Source: Streptomyces sp. AC1-42W (GTDB taxonomy: Bacteria; Actinomycetota; Actinomycetes; Streptomycetales; Streptomycetaceae). From it: a stretch of DNA of 64,000 nt. Every line of letters begins with the position of its first letter. Positions within the stretch are counted from its first letter, which is position 1. The notes under the pieces are model-generated. The model saw nothing but the letters and a program-made list of their open reading frames with translations. It had not been told where the DNA came from and ran no database searches. The stretch is taken from contig NZ_QKWY01000002.1 of NCBI RefSeq assembly GCF_003248355.1, positions 682,001 to 746,000 of the forward strand, given 5' to 3'. The position numbers were made by a program, and so were the translations under genes. This document shows, piece by piece, positions 50,562 through 59,091 of the stretch.

Positions 50562-51992
50562 CTACACCACTGTGGCAGCGGCGATGAGTTCTCGCAGCCT
50601 TCCGCCGCTTCGTCCGCCGGCGAAGGGCTTCGCCTCGTCATGGAGCTCCACGAGGCGGTCGGCCACACGGCGGGATTCGATGACGCCGAAGAGGTCGAGC
50701 GCGCGCTCGGTTTCCAGCAGTGCGCCGTCGAGTTCTTCGGCCACGAGATAGGTGCGGGCCAGGCCGAGATGGTCGAAGGCTTTGCTGCGTACGCGGTGCT
50801 CGGGCCGGTTGTCGAGCGCGTGACTGATCAGCGAGACGGACTTCTCGGCGCGCCTTGCGCGATGCGCGGCAGTGCTGTGCTTGGCAGCGATCTGGTGCGC
50901 TACTCCGATGGTGGCGGACAGCTCCGCGGTGTCGAAGAACGTCATGTGCGCGGGTTCGGCGCCGGGCGTTACGCGAGTGAACGCCTCTTGGGCGTGGTCG
51001 GCTGCCCGCTCGCTCTCGTCGACGTTGCCCAAGATGGCGTGGAAGCGGGCTTCGAGGGCGGCGAGCATCGAAACAGTAGCGGGCGACATGCGGCGGCGGG
51101 CGCCGAACCGGGCAAGCGCGATCAGATCGAGTGCGTCCTCGTAGCGTTCCAGGTGGGACATCTGCCGGGCCATGCATTGCAGGATGTGAGCACCCAGGGC
51201 CTTGTCTCCGCCTTCGGAGGCGGCGTGCAGGGCGGTGACGAACAGCCGTTGTGCGGCGGCGTGGCGGCCGGCGTCGAAGGTCATCCATCCGGCCACGGAC
51301 CCGAGGTCGGCGACGGCGGAGAAGAGGGCCTGGCCGGTCGCTGTGGTGTAGGAGCACGAGTTCAGCATGGCGACGGCGTCGTCCAGCTGTCCGAGGACGG
51401 CTTTGCGGGAGAGGGCTCCGCCGTGGCGATTGTCCAGGTCGCGGAAGGTAGCCGTGGCGGCTCGGATGCCTTCGACCTGAGCGGCTCCAATGTGCCCTGA
51501 GCGTCTGGCCCCCACTTCGGTTCTGTCGCCGGTGGGGGTGGCCGAGACCCAGTGCTGGAGGGGCGCGAGCAGGTCGTCGCCGGCGTGTACGCCTTGAGCG
51601 TCGGAGCCGGTGCGGGTTGTCGGCAGCATGAATTCGCTCCGGGTGATGTCCGCCAGGGCGTCGATGGTGCTGGGGGCCTTCCACGGGAAATCCGGATGGC
51701 GGCGGGCGCCTTCGGCATCTCGGGGGCCGGGGAAGCCGAGGTCTGCGCAGGTGAGACGCAGGCCGAGGCGGGCGTTGATGACGTCCGTGATGAGCTGCGG
51801 TACAGGTGGCCGGGGTGTCTCGCCATTGAGCCAGCGGCGTACGCGGCTTTCGTCCGTGCCGATGCCCCGGTGTCCGAGGGCGACGGCACGGTCGGTGACG
51901 GCGCGCGCCAGTCCTACGCGGGACATGCCGGTGCGGGTGAACCAGTGAGCCAATAGCGCGTTGGGTCGCCGGCCGGTCGGGGGCCTTGCCAT
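50562..51992 (-). CDS. TPR-type regulator of the ATP-grasp RiPP cassette
   Basis: A protein of 476 aa from ATG 51992 with GGAGG at good spacing; the longer frame upstream has shadow-like composition. Residues 10-85 look like an HTH region (LLAHWFTRTGMSRVGLARAVTDRAV; ESRVRRWLNGETPRPPVPQLI). The rest is helical repeats (ALFSAVADLGSVAGWMTFDAGRHAAAQRLFVTALHAA; LGAHILQCMARQMSHLERYEDALDLIALAR; ARTYLVAEELDGALLETERAL), as in Streptomyces tetratricopeptide regulators. It is divergent from the precursor gene and the TTCGCC repeats between them, so it probably controls the cassette. Confidence 0.82.
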   Translation of the reverse strand: MARPPTGRRPNALLAHWFTRTGMSRVGLARAVTDRAVALGHRGIGTDESRVRRWLNGETPRPPVPQLITDVINARLGLRLTCADLGFPGPRDAEGARRHPDFPWKAPSTIDALADITRSEFMLPTTRTGSDAQGVHAGDDLLAPLQHWVSATPTGDRTEVGARRSGHIGAAQVEGIRAATATFRDLDNRHGGALSRKAVLGQLDDAVAMLNSCSYTTATGQALFSAVADLGSVAGWMTFDAGRHAAAQRLFVTALHAASEGGDKALGAHILQCMARQMSHLERYEDALDLIALARFGARRRMSPATVSMLAALEARFHAILGNVDESERAADHAQEAFTRVTPGAEPAHMTFFDTAELSATIGVAHQIAAKHSTAAHRARRAEKSVSLISHALDNRPEHRVRSKAFDHLGLARTYLVAEELDGALLETERALDLFGVIESRRVADRLVELHDEAKPFAGGRSGGRLRELIAAATVV

Positions 51993-52299
51993 GGACGCCT
52001 CCGGGTGCTGAATCCGACCAGCGTAGAAGCTGAGTGGGCGGCACGGAGCAAGGCTGAGCAATTCGCCGGAATTCGCCGAGATCGCCACCGTTGCGCGCCG
52101 GGCCCTTCGCCGTTCTTCGCCACCGTTCGCCGAGTCCCGGTCATCGGTGATCAGTGGTGATCTGTTCATGGCCGCAGTGAACAGGCGCTACGGCAAGACG
52201 TACTGCCGGGCATGCAAGCGGCAGATCTGCCTGTGAAGACTCCGCCCCCTGCCGGGGCGGGTCCTGCACGACACCGTAGGAAGCGACCAAGGAGGAGAC
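51993..52299. promoter_or_regulatory. Divergent promoter region of the RiPP cassette with phased TTCGCC repeats
   Basis: This 307-bp region has five TTCGCC copies starting at 52062, 52072, 52106, 52116 and 52126; within each group they are spaced exactly 10 bp, about one helical turn. A 22-codon open frame (52168-52236, MAAVNRRYGKTYCRACKR...) is followed by a 7-bp GC hairpin (52242-52260) and the precursor's AAGGAGGAG site. The repeats are likely regulator sites; the short frame and hairpin could be a leader, but that is speculative. Confidence 0.5.
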
Positions 52300-52572
52300 T
52301 TGCAGACAAGCGCCACAGGTACGCAGACGACCGCACAGGCCCCGTGGGGGCTGCGCCGTATGGCTCCGTTGCGCAACGGTTCTCCCTCGCCGTGGCGATA
52401 CGCGGGCATTGACCCGGCCACGCAGACCGGCCGATGGGTCGGGGAGGGCGGAGCGATGACGCCGGCCGAACTCGGCAAGCACGGCACGTCCGTCAACACC
52501 TATCCGCCCACACAGGTCGGCAAGGACGGCAGGATGGACGCCGATTCCGGTCACGACGCGACACAGGACTAG
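52300..52572 (+). CDS. ATP-grasp-targeted RiPP precursor peptide
   Basis: A protein of 90 aa from a TTG start with AAGGAGGAGAC immediately upstream. The leader contains PWGLRRM (residues 15-21), the hallmark of putative ATP-grasp target peptides of the SAV_5884-type system. The C-terminal third is the likely core: KHGTSVNTYPPTQVGKDG, then DADSGHDATQD, rich in Thr/Ser acceptors and Asp donors for omega-ester formation. An Asp in the core may become an aspartimide through the PIMT-like enzyme encoded two genes on. The family call is from memory of that motif and the gene order. Confidence 0.82.
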   Translation: MQTSATGTQTTAQAPWGLRRMAPLRNGSPSPWRYAGIDPATQTGRWVGEGGAMTPAELGKHGTSVNTYPPTQVGKDGRMDADSGHDATQD

Positions 52573-52583
52573 GGGGTAGAGCC

Positions 52584-53543
52584 ATGGACGGGCACCCGGT
52601 GCTGGTCTGCACGGAGTACGAGGACGCCACCGCTGATCTGGTCATCGCAGAACTGAACCGGCGCCGGGTGCCTGTCCTCCGGTTCGATCCTGGGCGCGAC
52701 TTCCCGGCACCCGCGGTGCTTGCCGCGCACATGGGGGCGGACGGATGGGGCGGGCGGCTCACGGTCGGGGAGCGTACGGCCGACTTGGCCGCAGTGCGCG
52801 CCCTGTACCACCGTCGCCCGAGTCCTTACCCCACGGGGAGCGGCGAGCAGGCGGCCCGGTTCGCCACGCAGGAGAACCGGCGCGGCCTGGGTGGCGTGCT
52901 GGGCGCGCTGCCGGGGTGCCTGTACCTGAGCCACCCGCAAGCCATCGCGCGAGCGGAGTACAAGCCCGCGCAGTTGGACGCGGCGACACGGGTCGGGCTC
53001 ACGGTTCCCGCCACCCTGATCACGAACGACCCGATGGAGGGCAAGGCGTTCTGCGCCGAACGGCCGACCATCTACAAGCCCCTGCACGCCGGGGCGTACG
53101 ACGTCGAGGGTGAGCCGGCCGGAATCTGGGCGGCCCCGGTCGAGGCGGGCGAGATCGACGGAGCGGTGAGGCACAGCGCGCACCTGTTCCAGGAGCGGGT
53201 GCCGAAGGTGGCGGACGTGCGGACGGTCGTCGTCGGCGAGCAGGTGTTCAGCGCGCGCATCACCGCGCCGCCCGGGGTCGTGGACTGGAGAGCCGAATAC
53301 CGGAGCCTCACCTATGAGCCGGTCGCCTGCCCGGACGGGATACGCGGGGCGCTGGCGAGGTTCCTCGCCGACTTCGGGCTGAACTTCGGCGCCTTCGACT
53401 TCTCCGTGACCGCTGACGGCGCATGGTGGTTCCTGGAGTGCAACCCCAACGGCCAGTGGGCGTGGCTCGAAGACGCGGCCGGACTGCCCATCACACACGC
53501 AATCGCAGACCTGTTGGAGAACGGAGCGAGTCAGCATGACTGA
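52584..53543 (+). CDS. ATP-grasp peptide maturase (SAV_5884-like ester/amide ligase)
   Basis: A protein of 319 aa from ATG 52584, 11 bp after the precursor stop. The N-terminal region is the pre-ATP-grasp domain (HPVLVCTEYEDATADLVIAELNRR; LYHRRPSPYP). The ATP-grasp core includes TIYKPLHAGAYDV, FQERVPKVADVRTVVVGEQVFSARI, and the metal-binding FDFSVTADGAWWFLECNPNGQW. The enzyme should phosphorylate Asp/Glu side chains of the precursor and join them to Ser/Thr (or Lys) to make macrocycles. It overlaps the next start, so it is one operon. Confidence 0.9.
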   Translation: MDGHPVLVCTEYEDATADLVIAELNRRRVPVLRFDPGRDFPAPAVLAAHMGADGWGGRLTVGERTADLAAVRALYHRRPSPYPTGSGEQAARFATQENRRGLGGVLGALPGCLYLSHPQAIARAEYKPAQLDAATRVGLTVPATLITNDPMEGKAFCAERPTIYKPLHAGAYDVEGEPAGIWAAPVEAGEIDGAVRHSAHLFQERVPKVADVRTVVVGEQVFSARITAPPGVVDWRAEYRSLTYEPVACPDGIRGALARFLADFGLNFGAFDFSVTADGAWWFLECNPNGQWAWLEDAAGLPITHAIADLLENGASQHD

Positions 53544-54657
53544 CCCCCTGCCCTCGGAACACCTACGGGCCGACCTGGCGCGGCGCCTGTCCAAGTCCGG
53601 CCCGCTGCGCAGCGCGGACTGGGAGGCGGCTGTCATGTCGGTGCCCCGCGAGGCGTTCCTCTCGCGCGGCTGGTTCGAGTACGAGGACGGCGGTTGGTAC
53701 CGCCCTGTAGCCGGGGACTCCCCGGAAGGACTCGCGCGGGTCTACGAAGACGACAGCCTCGTGACGCAGGTGGCTGGGGGCGTCTTCCCCGACCAGGTCG
53801 AGGGGCGCATCGCGGCGGCCCCGTCGTCGTCGTCCACCTTGCCGAGTCTGGTCGTGCGGATGCTCGAAGACCTGCGGGTGACCGAGGGGACGCGCGTCCT
53901 TGAGATCGGCACGGGCACGGGCTACTCGACCGCGTTGCTGTGCCATGTCGTGGGCGAGGACAACGTGACCACGGTCGAGGTGGACGCGGAGGTGTCCGCC
54001 CGTGCCGGAATGGCCCTGGCGGGCGCCGGATACTCGCCTGCCCGCGTGGTCGGTGACGGCCTGGCGGGCTACAAGGCGGCAAGTCCGTATGACCGCGTGA
54101 TCGCTACATGCGGCGTGCACACGGTGCCGGCCGAATGGCTGACGCAGACACGGCCCGGCGGTGAGGTCCTGGTCACGGTCGGCGGATGGATGCACGCATC
54201 CGAACTCGTACGGCTCACGGTCGCCGACGACGGCACGGCGAGCGGCCCGGTTCTCGGTGGGCAGGTCTCGTTCATGCTGGCCCGTCCCCACCTTCCGCCC
54301 CCGCTCGGGATGCTGCCGAACCTCAGCGAGGGCGACGCGGTGTCCGCCGAGCTGGGCGCGGATGCGCTCGACGACTGGGAGGTCCGGTTCGTCGCGCAGT
54401 TCGCCGCACCGCGTGCGCAGCGGCTCAGGCTGGAACGGGAGGGCCGGACGGAGCACGTCATCATCGACGTGGACGCCGGGGCATGGGCGGTCCTCTTCCA
54501 GAACGGCACGCGGTGGATGGTGCGACAGGGTGGCCCGGCGCGCCTATGGGATCAGATCACCGAACGCATCACGCGGTGGCAGACGGATGGGCGACCGCCG
54601 GCCGACCGGATGTGGCTGCACGTCGGTCCCGTCGGACAACGCCTCACCTGGGTGTGA
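53536..54657 (+). CDS. PIMT-like methyltransferase of the ATP-grasp RiPP system
   Basis: A protein of 373 aa overlapping the ligase gene. It has the SAM-binding motif I VLEIGTGTGYSTALL, then VTTVEVD and PYDRVIATCGVHTVPAEWL, on a protein L-isoaspartate methyltransferase fold with a PIMT-like SSSTLPSLVVRML stretch before motif I. The C-terminal about 130 residues are an extra domain seen in ATP-grasp-associated methyltransferases. In known imiditides such an enzyme methylates a core Asp, which then closes to an aspartimide. The stop is followed at once by the second 63-bp repeat. Confidence 0.9.
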   Translation: MTDPLPSEHLRADLARRLSKSGPLRSADWEAAVMSVPREAFLSRGWFEYEDGGWYRPVAGDSPEGLARVYEDDSLVTQVAGGVFPDQVEGRIAAAPSSSSTLPSLVVRMLEDLRVTEGTRVLEIGTGTGYSTALLCHVVGEDNVTTVEVDAEVSARAGMALAGAGYSPARVVGDGLAGYKAASPYDRVIATCGVHTVPAEWLTQTRPGGEVLVTVGGWMHASELVRLTVADDGTASGPVLGGQVSFMLARPHLPPPLGMLPNLSEGDAVSAELGADALDDWEVRFVAQFAAPRAQRLRLEREGRTEHVIIDVDAGAWAVLFQNGTRWMVRQGGPARLWDQITERITRWQTDGRPPADRMWLHVGPVGQRLTWV

Positions 54658-54658
54658 C

Positions 54659-54721
54659 CCGACCTTCGCCGTCGCCCCGGATGCCTGGGCCGCGTTCCTG
54701 GGTCACGCGACGGCGGGCTGA
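54659..54721 (+). repeat. 63-bp direct repeat, copy 2 (relic of DUF397 3' end)
   Basis: Near-identical (62 of 63) to the end of the DUF397 gene at 50417-50479. It lies one base after the methyltransferase stop and reaches into the C-terminal codons of the convergent glutaminase gene. Confidence 0.9.
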
Positions 54722-55737
54722 TTCTGCGCCGTCGAGGCGAACAGGTTCATGCCGAGCGCCCCGGACAGGAAGTGGGCCACGCGCTGGCCGCGTACGCTGT
54801 TGCCGGCCTCGTCCAGGCGGGGTGAGAACACCGCGAGGCTGCCCTTGCCGGGGGCGACGGTGATGATGCCCCCGGACACCCCGCTCTTGCCGGGCATGCC
54901 GACCTCGTACAGCCAGTCGCCGCTGCGTTCGTACAGGCCGGCCGTGGCGAGCGCGGAGAGGGTGTCGCGGCAGACGCCGGCGTCCACGACCTGCTCGCCG
55001 GTGCGCGGGCAGACGCCGCCGTTGGCGAGGGTCGCGCCCATGGTCGCGAGGTCGCGGGTGGAGACGGTCAGCGAGCACTGCCGGGTGTAGAGGTCGGTCG
55101 TCGTCACGGGGTCCCCGGCGAGGGCGCCGTAGCTGTCCAGCAGCCGGGCGATGGACTCGTTGCGCTGGTTGGTCGCGGCCTCGGAGGTGTACACCCGGTC
55201 GTCCACGAGCAGGTCCCGGCCCGCGAAGCGGGAGAGGCCGCGCCGGACGAAGTCCCAGCGCTCCTGCGGTGTCGCGCCGGGCACCAGCGCGGTCGTGGCC
55301 AGGGCCCCCGCGTTGACCATGGGGTTCATCGGGCTGCCGTGGTTCAGCTCGACCGCCAGCACGGAGTTGAACGGCAGGCCCGTGCTGTTGACCCCGATCC
55401 GCTGCCGAACCGTCTCGCGCCCCAACTCGTGGTTGACCAGGGCGAACACGAACGGCTTGGACACGGACTGGATCGAGAACATGTGGTCCGCGTCGCCGGC
55501 CGTGTAGGTGCTGCCGCCGACATGGGCGACCGCGATGCCGAACAGTTCCGGGTCCGCCTCGGCGAGGACCGGAATGTAGTCGGCGACCCGCCCGCCCCGG
55601 TCGCCCTGGAACCGCCGGTGCACCCCGTCCAGCGTCGCCCGTACGGCCTCCGCGGTCGGCAGCCTCCCGGTGGAGACGGCGGCCCGCGCCGTCCCGGGGT
55701 CCGCGACGTCCCCGGTGTCATGGATCACCCCGGCCAT
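54703..55737 (-). CDS. glsA: Glutaminase
   Basis: A protein of 344 aa from ATG 55737 with AGGAGGTGG upstream. It belongs to the serine-dependent beta-lactamase-fold glutaminase family: GRVADYIPVLAEADPELFGIAV, the SxxK catalytic motif in FSIQSVSKPFVFAL, LPFNSVLAVELNHG, NPMVNAGALATT, NQRNESIARLL and GMPGKSGVSGGI. It hydrolyses L-glutamine to glutamate and ammonia. Its length and all motifs are normal. The last six codons (Q-P-A-V-A and stop) lie inside the 63-bp repeat, so the native C-terminal tail was probably replaced. Confidence 0.93.
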   Translation of the reverse strand: MAGVIHDTGDVADPGTARAAVSTGRLPTAEAVRATLDGVHRRFQGDRGGRVADYIPVLAEADPELFGIAVAHVGGSTYTAGDADHMFSIQSVSKPFVFALVNHELGRETVRQRIGVNSTGLPFNSVLAVELNHGSPMNPMVNAGALATTALVPGATPQERWDFVRRGLSRFAGRDLLVDDRVYTSEAATNQRNESIARLLDSYGALAGDPVTTTDLYTRQCSLTVSTRDLATMGATLANGGVCPRTGEQVVDAGVCRDTLSALATAGLYERSGDWLYEVGMPGKSGVSGGIITVAPGKGSLAVFSPRLDEAGNSVRGQRVAHFLSGALGMNLFASTAQNQPAVA

Positions 55738-55831
55738 CCGCCACCTCCTGGTCTCCGAGTGGTGTGCCGCCCGGCGCGCATGGCCGGCGGCACACCTTCC
55801 CGTTCGTGCTGTCGCGGGGGCCGGGCGCGGA

Positions 55832-56326
55832 TCAACCGGCTTCGGTCACCGGGAGGCACACCGCGTACACCGTGTACTCGCCGCCGGTGCTCGCCGAGTT
55901 GTTGAAGGACACCGTCCAGGTGTCGCCGCTGGACGGGTAGGACTCGTACACCTGAGCCGTGAGGTTGTTGCCGCCCAGCGGAGTCGTCAGACCGCCGCCG
56001 GTGATGCTCGTACCGGCGGGGCATGTGGCCGTACCGGTGTTGAGGCCGCTGGTGAGCGGGTACGTCTCCTGAACGATCTCGGTCGGACTCGTCGGCCCGG
56101 CGGGTCCAGCGGGTCCAGCGGGTCCAGCAGGACCTTCCGGCCCAGCCGGCCCAGCAGGACCAGGCGGGCCCGGCGGGCCCTGCTCGGGCTTCGGGCAGTC
56201 GTGGTGACAGCCACCGTCCGAGGCCACGGGCGCCGCCGACGCCACCGACGTCCCGGCGGCCATCAGCGCCGCCGTCAGAACGGGCACCGCGGCGCACCGC
56301 AACAGAAGTGCACGACCTTGCTTCAC
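55832..56326 (-). CDS. Secreted collagen-like protein
   Basis: A protein of 164 aa from GTG 56326, chosen because GGAGG lies four bases upstream. A signal peptide covers residues 1-33 (VPVLTAALMAAGTSVASAAP). A short Cys pair follows (GGCHHDCPKP), then about 13 Gly-X-Y collagen triplets (GPPGPPGPAGPAGPEGPAG...), and then a C-terminal beta-rich domain (ATCPAGTSITGGGLTT; WTVSFNNSASTGGEYTVYAVCLP). Such bacterial collagen-like proteins are exported and trimerise. The function is unknown. Confidence 0.8.
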   Translation of the reverse strand: MKQGRALLLRCAAVPVLTAALMAAGTSVASAAPVASDGGCHHDCPKPEQGPPGPPGPAGPAGPEGPAGPAGPAGPAGPTSPTEIVQETYPLTSGLNTGTATCPAGTSITGGGLTTPLGGNNLTAQVYESYPSSGDTWTVSFNNSASTGGEYTVYAVCLPVTEAG

Positions 56327-56474
56327 ATCGCCTCCACGATTCGCAGGATGTCTCGATGTCAGCACGCGGGAGTGCTCGCCGCGCGCGATGCGCGACCATG
56401 GGAGTTATCCCTTCTCGGGGCACCGCCCGCGTTGTTGCCGGGCGCGGAGGGGCCGCGTCCATACACTCACGCGA

Positions 56475-57347
56475 GTGCGTCGCGACGAGGAAGACGAGAA
56501 ACCGGCAGGTCGGGGGAGCGGCGGCGAGGGGCGGGCCGAGGGCGTGGGGCCGTTCACCACGCGGCTCACACTGCGCGGGGCCGACGGCAGCGAGGCCGTG
56601 TGGGACTCCCGTACGGTCCGCAGGCGCGGCGCGCTGACGGTACGGGCGGCGGGTGACACCCGGACGGTGGTCCAGCGGGCCGACGCCCCGGGGCTCGCCC
56701 GGATGCGGGCGCTCAACTCCGTCGCGGCGGTGGCGTTCACACTCGGCGGGCTGCTCTTCGCCGCCGGGGCCACGCTCGCGATCGACGGGGCACCCGCGAA
56801 CTCCGTGTCGAGCACGTACTTCGCCGGTGGTCTCCTCTTCAACGCCGGGGGCTACGCCTCACTCCTCCAGGCCGTCAACACCCCGCGCCGGACCGATGGC
56901 AACCGGCTCAGGACCGGCGCGTGGCGGTGGTGGAGCTACGAACCGATGCGCATCGACTGGCTCAGCACGTTCCTGCTCTTCGCCGGCACGCTGGTCTTCG
57001 GCCTGAACCTGCTGGACTCGTTCCTGCACGGCCTCAGCACCCAGCAGGCGGCCCGACTCGTGTGGGCGCCGGACGTGATCGGCTGCGTGCTGTTCCTCGT
57101 CTCCGGCCAGCTCGCCCTTGCCGAGGTCTGCCACGCGCCCACGGGCGTCCGCCCGCACGACCTCGGCTGGTGGATCGTCACCGTCAACATGACCGGCTCG
57201 GTGCTGTTCATGATCGCCGCGCTGGCGGACCTGGTCAGCCCCGGCGAGGACGCCCCCGTGAGCATGGCGATCTCCAATGCCGGCACCCTGGCGGGAGCCC
57301 TGTGCTTCGCCGTGACCGGCGTACTCCAGTGGTTCGAACGCCCCTGA
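56475..57347 (+). CDS. Multi-pass membrane protein, YrhK-like
   Basis: A protein of 290 aa from a likely GTG at 56475 (VRRDEEDEKPAGRG); the frame is open to 56388. A basic N-terminal cytoplasmic part is followed by about seven hydrophobic helices in pairs, including VAAVAFTLGGLLFAAGATLAI, AGGLLFNAGGYASLLQAV, WLSTFLLFAGTLVFGLNLL, VIGCVLFLVSGQLALAEV and WWIVTVNMTGSVLFMIAALADLV. Glycine-spaced helices with LQAVN and GRSFD-like loops suggest the YrhK/membrane DUF group. No transport motif is recognised. Confidence 0.72.
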   Translation: MRRDEEDEKPAGRGSGGEGRAEGVGPFTTRLTLRGADGSEAVWDSRTVRRRGALTVRAAGDTRTVVQRADAPGLARMRALNSVAAVAFTLGGLLFAAGATLAIDGAPANSVSSTYFAGGLLFNAGGYASLLQAVNTPRRTDGNRLRTGAWRWWSYEPMRIDWLSTFLLFAGTLVFGLNLLDSFLHGLSTQQAARLVWAPDVIGCVLFLVSGQLALAEVCHAPTGVRPHDLGWWIVTVNMTGSVLFMIAALADLVSPGEDAPVSMAISNAGTLAGALCFAVTGVLQWFERP

Positions 57348-57360
57348 CCGTAGTGAGGCC

Positions 57361-58899
57361 CTATCGGAGCCGGTCCGAAGGCTGGGCAGGCAGGGTGTCG
57401 TGGGCGGCGTCGGCCTGGGCGGGCAGGGAGAGTTGCCAGGTGTAGTCGTCCGGGTCGAAGGCGTGCAGGCGCTTGACGAGTCGGGCCGTCGACCAGGGCC
57501 AGCAGAACGTGTTGACGCCGGGGAGGCCGAAGTAGTAGCCGGTGCCGCCGCCGGCGTTGTAGACCGTGCCGGACAGCGCCTCGTGCAGAGCCCGCTGGTA
57601 GGCCGCCTCGGTCCCCGGCCTGACGTCCAGGGCGGCGGACGCCCCGCCCGCGCGCAGCCGGCCGAGGGCATCGGTGACGTAGCGGAGCTGGGCTTCGAGG
57701 ACGGTGGGGACGGCCGTGGTGCCGGTGAGCAGGTTCGGGCCGATGAGCAGGAAGAGGTTGGGGTATCCGCTGACGCTGGTGCCCAGGTAGGCGCGGCGGC
57801 TGTCGGCCCAGCTGTCGGCCAACGTGCCCTCGGTGCCGTGCAGATGGGGGGCCAGCGGGATGTCGCCGATGTGGAACCCGGTCGCGAGGACGATGACGTC
57901 GGCACGGGTGCGGCTGCCGTCGGCGCCGATGACGTCGGAGCCGTCCACGGCCGTCACCCGGGTGGGACGCAGCCGTACGTTGGGCCGGGTCAGGGCGGCG
58001 TAATAGGTGCTGGAGGTGATCAGGCGGCGGGCGCCCAGGCGGTAGTCGGGCGTCAGGGCGCGGCGCAGGGCGCGGTCCCGGACGGAGGTGCGCAGGTGGA
58101 GCCGGGCCAGGGTCTCCAGGGGCCGCAGCAGGCTCGGGTGGCGCAGCGGGAACCCGATGCTCTCCTGGGTCCAGTGGTGCAGGCCGCGTAGCGCGCGGCG
58201 GGCCGCCGGGTGGCGGGCGAAGTACCGGTGGAGGCCCGGCGGGAGCGGGTAGTCCGGCTTGGGCAGGACCCACTGCGGCGTGCTCTGGAAGACGTCGACA
58301 TGGGCCGCCCTCGGCTGGATCTCGGGCAGGAACTGGACGGTGGACGCCCCGGTGCCCACCACCGCCACGCGCTGCCCGGCCAGGTCGACCCCGTGGTCCC
58401 AGCGGGCGGAGTGGAAGGCGGCGCCGGTGAAGGTGTCGAGGCCGGGGATGTCGGGGATGCGGGGCCGGTGCCAGGGGCCGGTGGCGACGATCACCGCGCG
58501 GGCGGCGCAGGTGCCGGACGTGGTCCGCAGCCGCCAGCGGTGCGCCGCCGGCTCCCAGCGGGCCTCCAGCACCTCCGTGTCGTAGCGGATCGCGCCGTCC
58601 ACGCCGTGCGCCGCCGCGGTGGTGTCGAGGTAGTCGAGGATCTCCGGCCGGCCGACGAATCCCCGGCTCCAGGTGTGCGGCGCGAAGGTGTACTCGTACA
58701 GCATCGCCGGTACGTCGCAGCCGCAGCCGGGGTAGGTGTTGTCGCGCCAGGTCCCGCCGAGGCGGGCGGACTTCTCCAGTACGACGACGTCGTCGAAACC
58801 GGCCTCGCGCAGCGCGATCACGGCGGCCAGGCCGGAGATCCCGGCCCCGATGACGACGACTTCCGCTTCGTAGTGCTGTCCGATGCTGTCGTCGGCCAC
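57361..58899 (-). CDS. Baeyer-Villiger-type flavin monooxygenase
   Basis: A protein of 512 aa. The FAD Rossmann motif is VVIGAGISGLAAVIAL (about residues 15-30). The BVMO fingerprint F-x-G-x3-H-x3-W is present as FTGAAFHSARW, and the NADPH Rossmann motif is VAVVGTGASTVQF. The conserved GGTWRDNTYPGCGCDVPA and ATGFHIGDIPLAP segments complete the family. It would insert oxygen next to a ketone or oxidise a heteroatom using NADPH. It is divergent from the Rieske oxygenase gene at 59092 across 192 bp, hinting at a shared oxidative pathway. Confidence 0.9.
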   Translation of the reverse strand: MADDSIGQHYEAEVVVIGAGISGLAAVIALREAGFDDVVVLEKSARLGGTWRDNTYPGCGCDVPAMLYEYTFAPHTWSRGFVGRPEILDYLDTTAAAHGVDGAIRYDTEVLEARWEPAAHRWRLRTTSGTCAARAVIVATGPWHRPRIPDIPGLDTFTGAAFHSARWDHGVDLAGQRVAVVGTGASTVQFLPEIQPRAAHVDVFQSTPQWVLPKPDYPLPPGLHRYFARHPAARRALRGLHHWTQESIGFPLRHPSLLRPLETLARLHLRTSVRDRALRRALTPDYRLGARRLITSSTYYAALTRPNVRLRPTRVTAVDGSDVIGADGSRTRADVIVLATGFHIGDIPLAPHLHGTEGTLADSWADSRRAYLGTSVSGYPNLFLLIGPNLLTGTTAVPTVLEAQLRYVTDALGRLRAGGASAALDVRPGTEAAYQRALHEALSGTVYNAGGGTGYYFGLPGVNTFCWPWSTARLVKRLHAFDPDDYTWQLSLPAQADAAHDTLPAQPSDRLR

Positions 58900-59091
58900 C
58901 AGTACGCGCCTCCTGTCTGCGTCGCGAGCACCCCGGCGCCACAGCCGAACCGCTCCCGCCCGCTTGCCCGGATTGCCGAGCCTAGGGAGGTTCGCGGTCT
59001 CGCACGTGGATACGACGACAGATGGCTCGAAGGAGTGGTATTGCTGGGCTATCGGAATACAGGGGCGGCCTTCTCTGCTTGGATGCCGACC

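Noticed and set aside
52168..52236. 22-codon frame with three Cys as a stand-alone peptide gene
   Set aside because: Too short and lacking a clear ribosome binding site to annotate as a gene; kept only as a possible leader in the findings.
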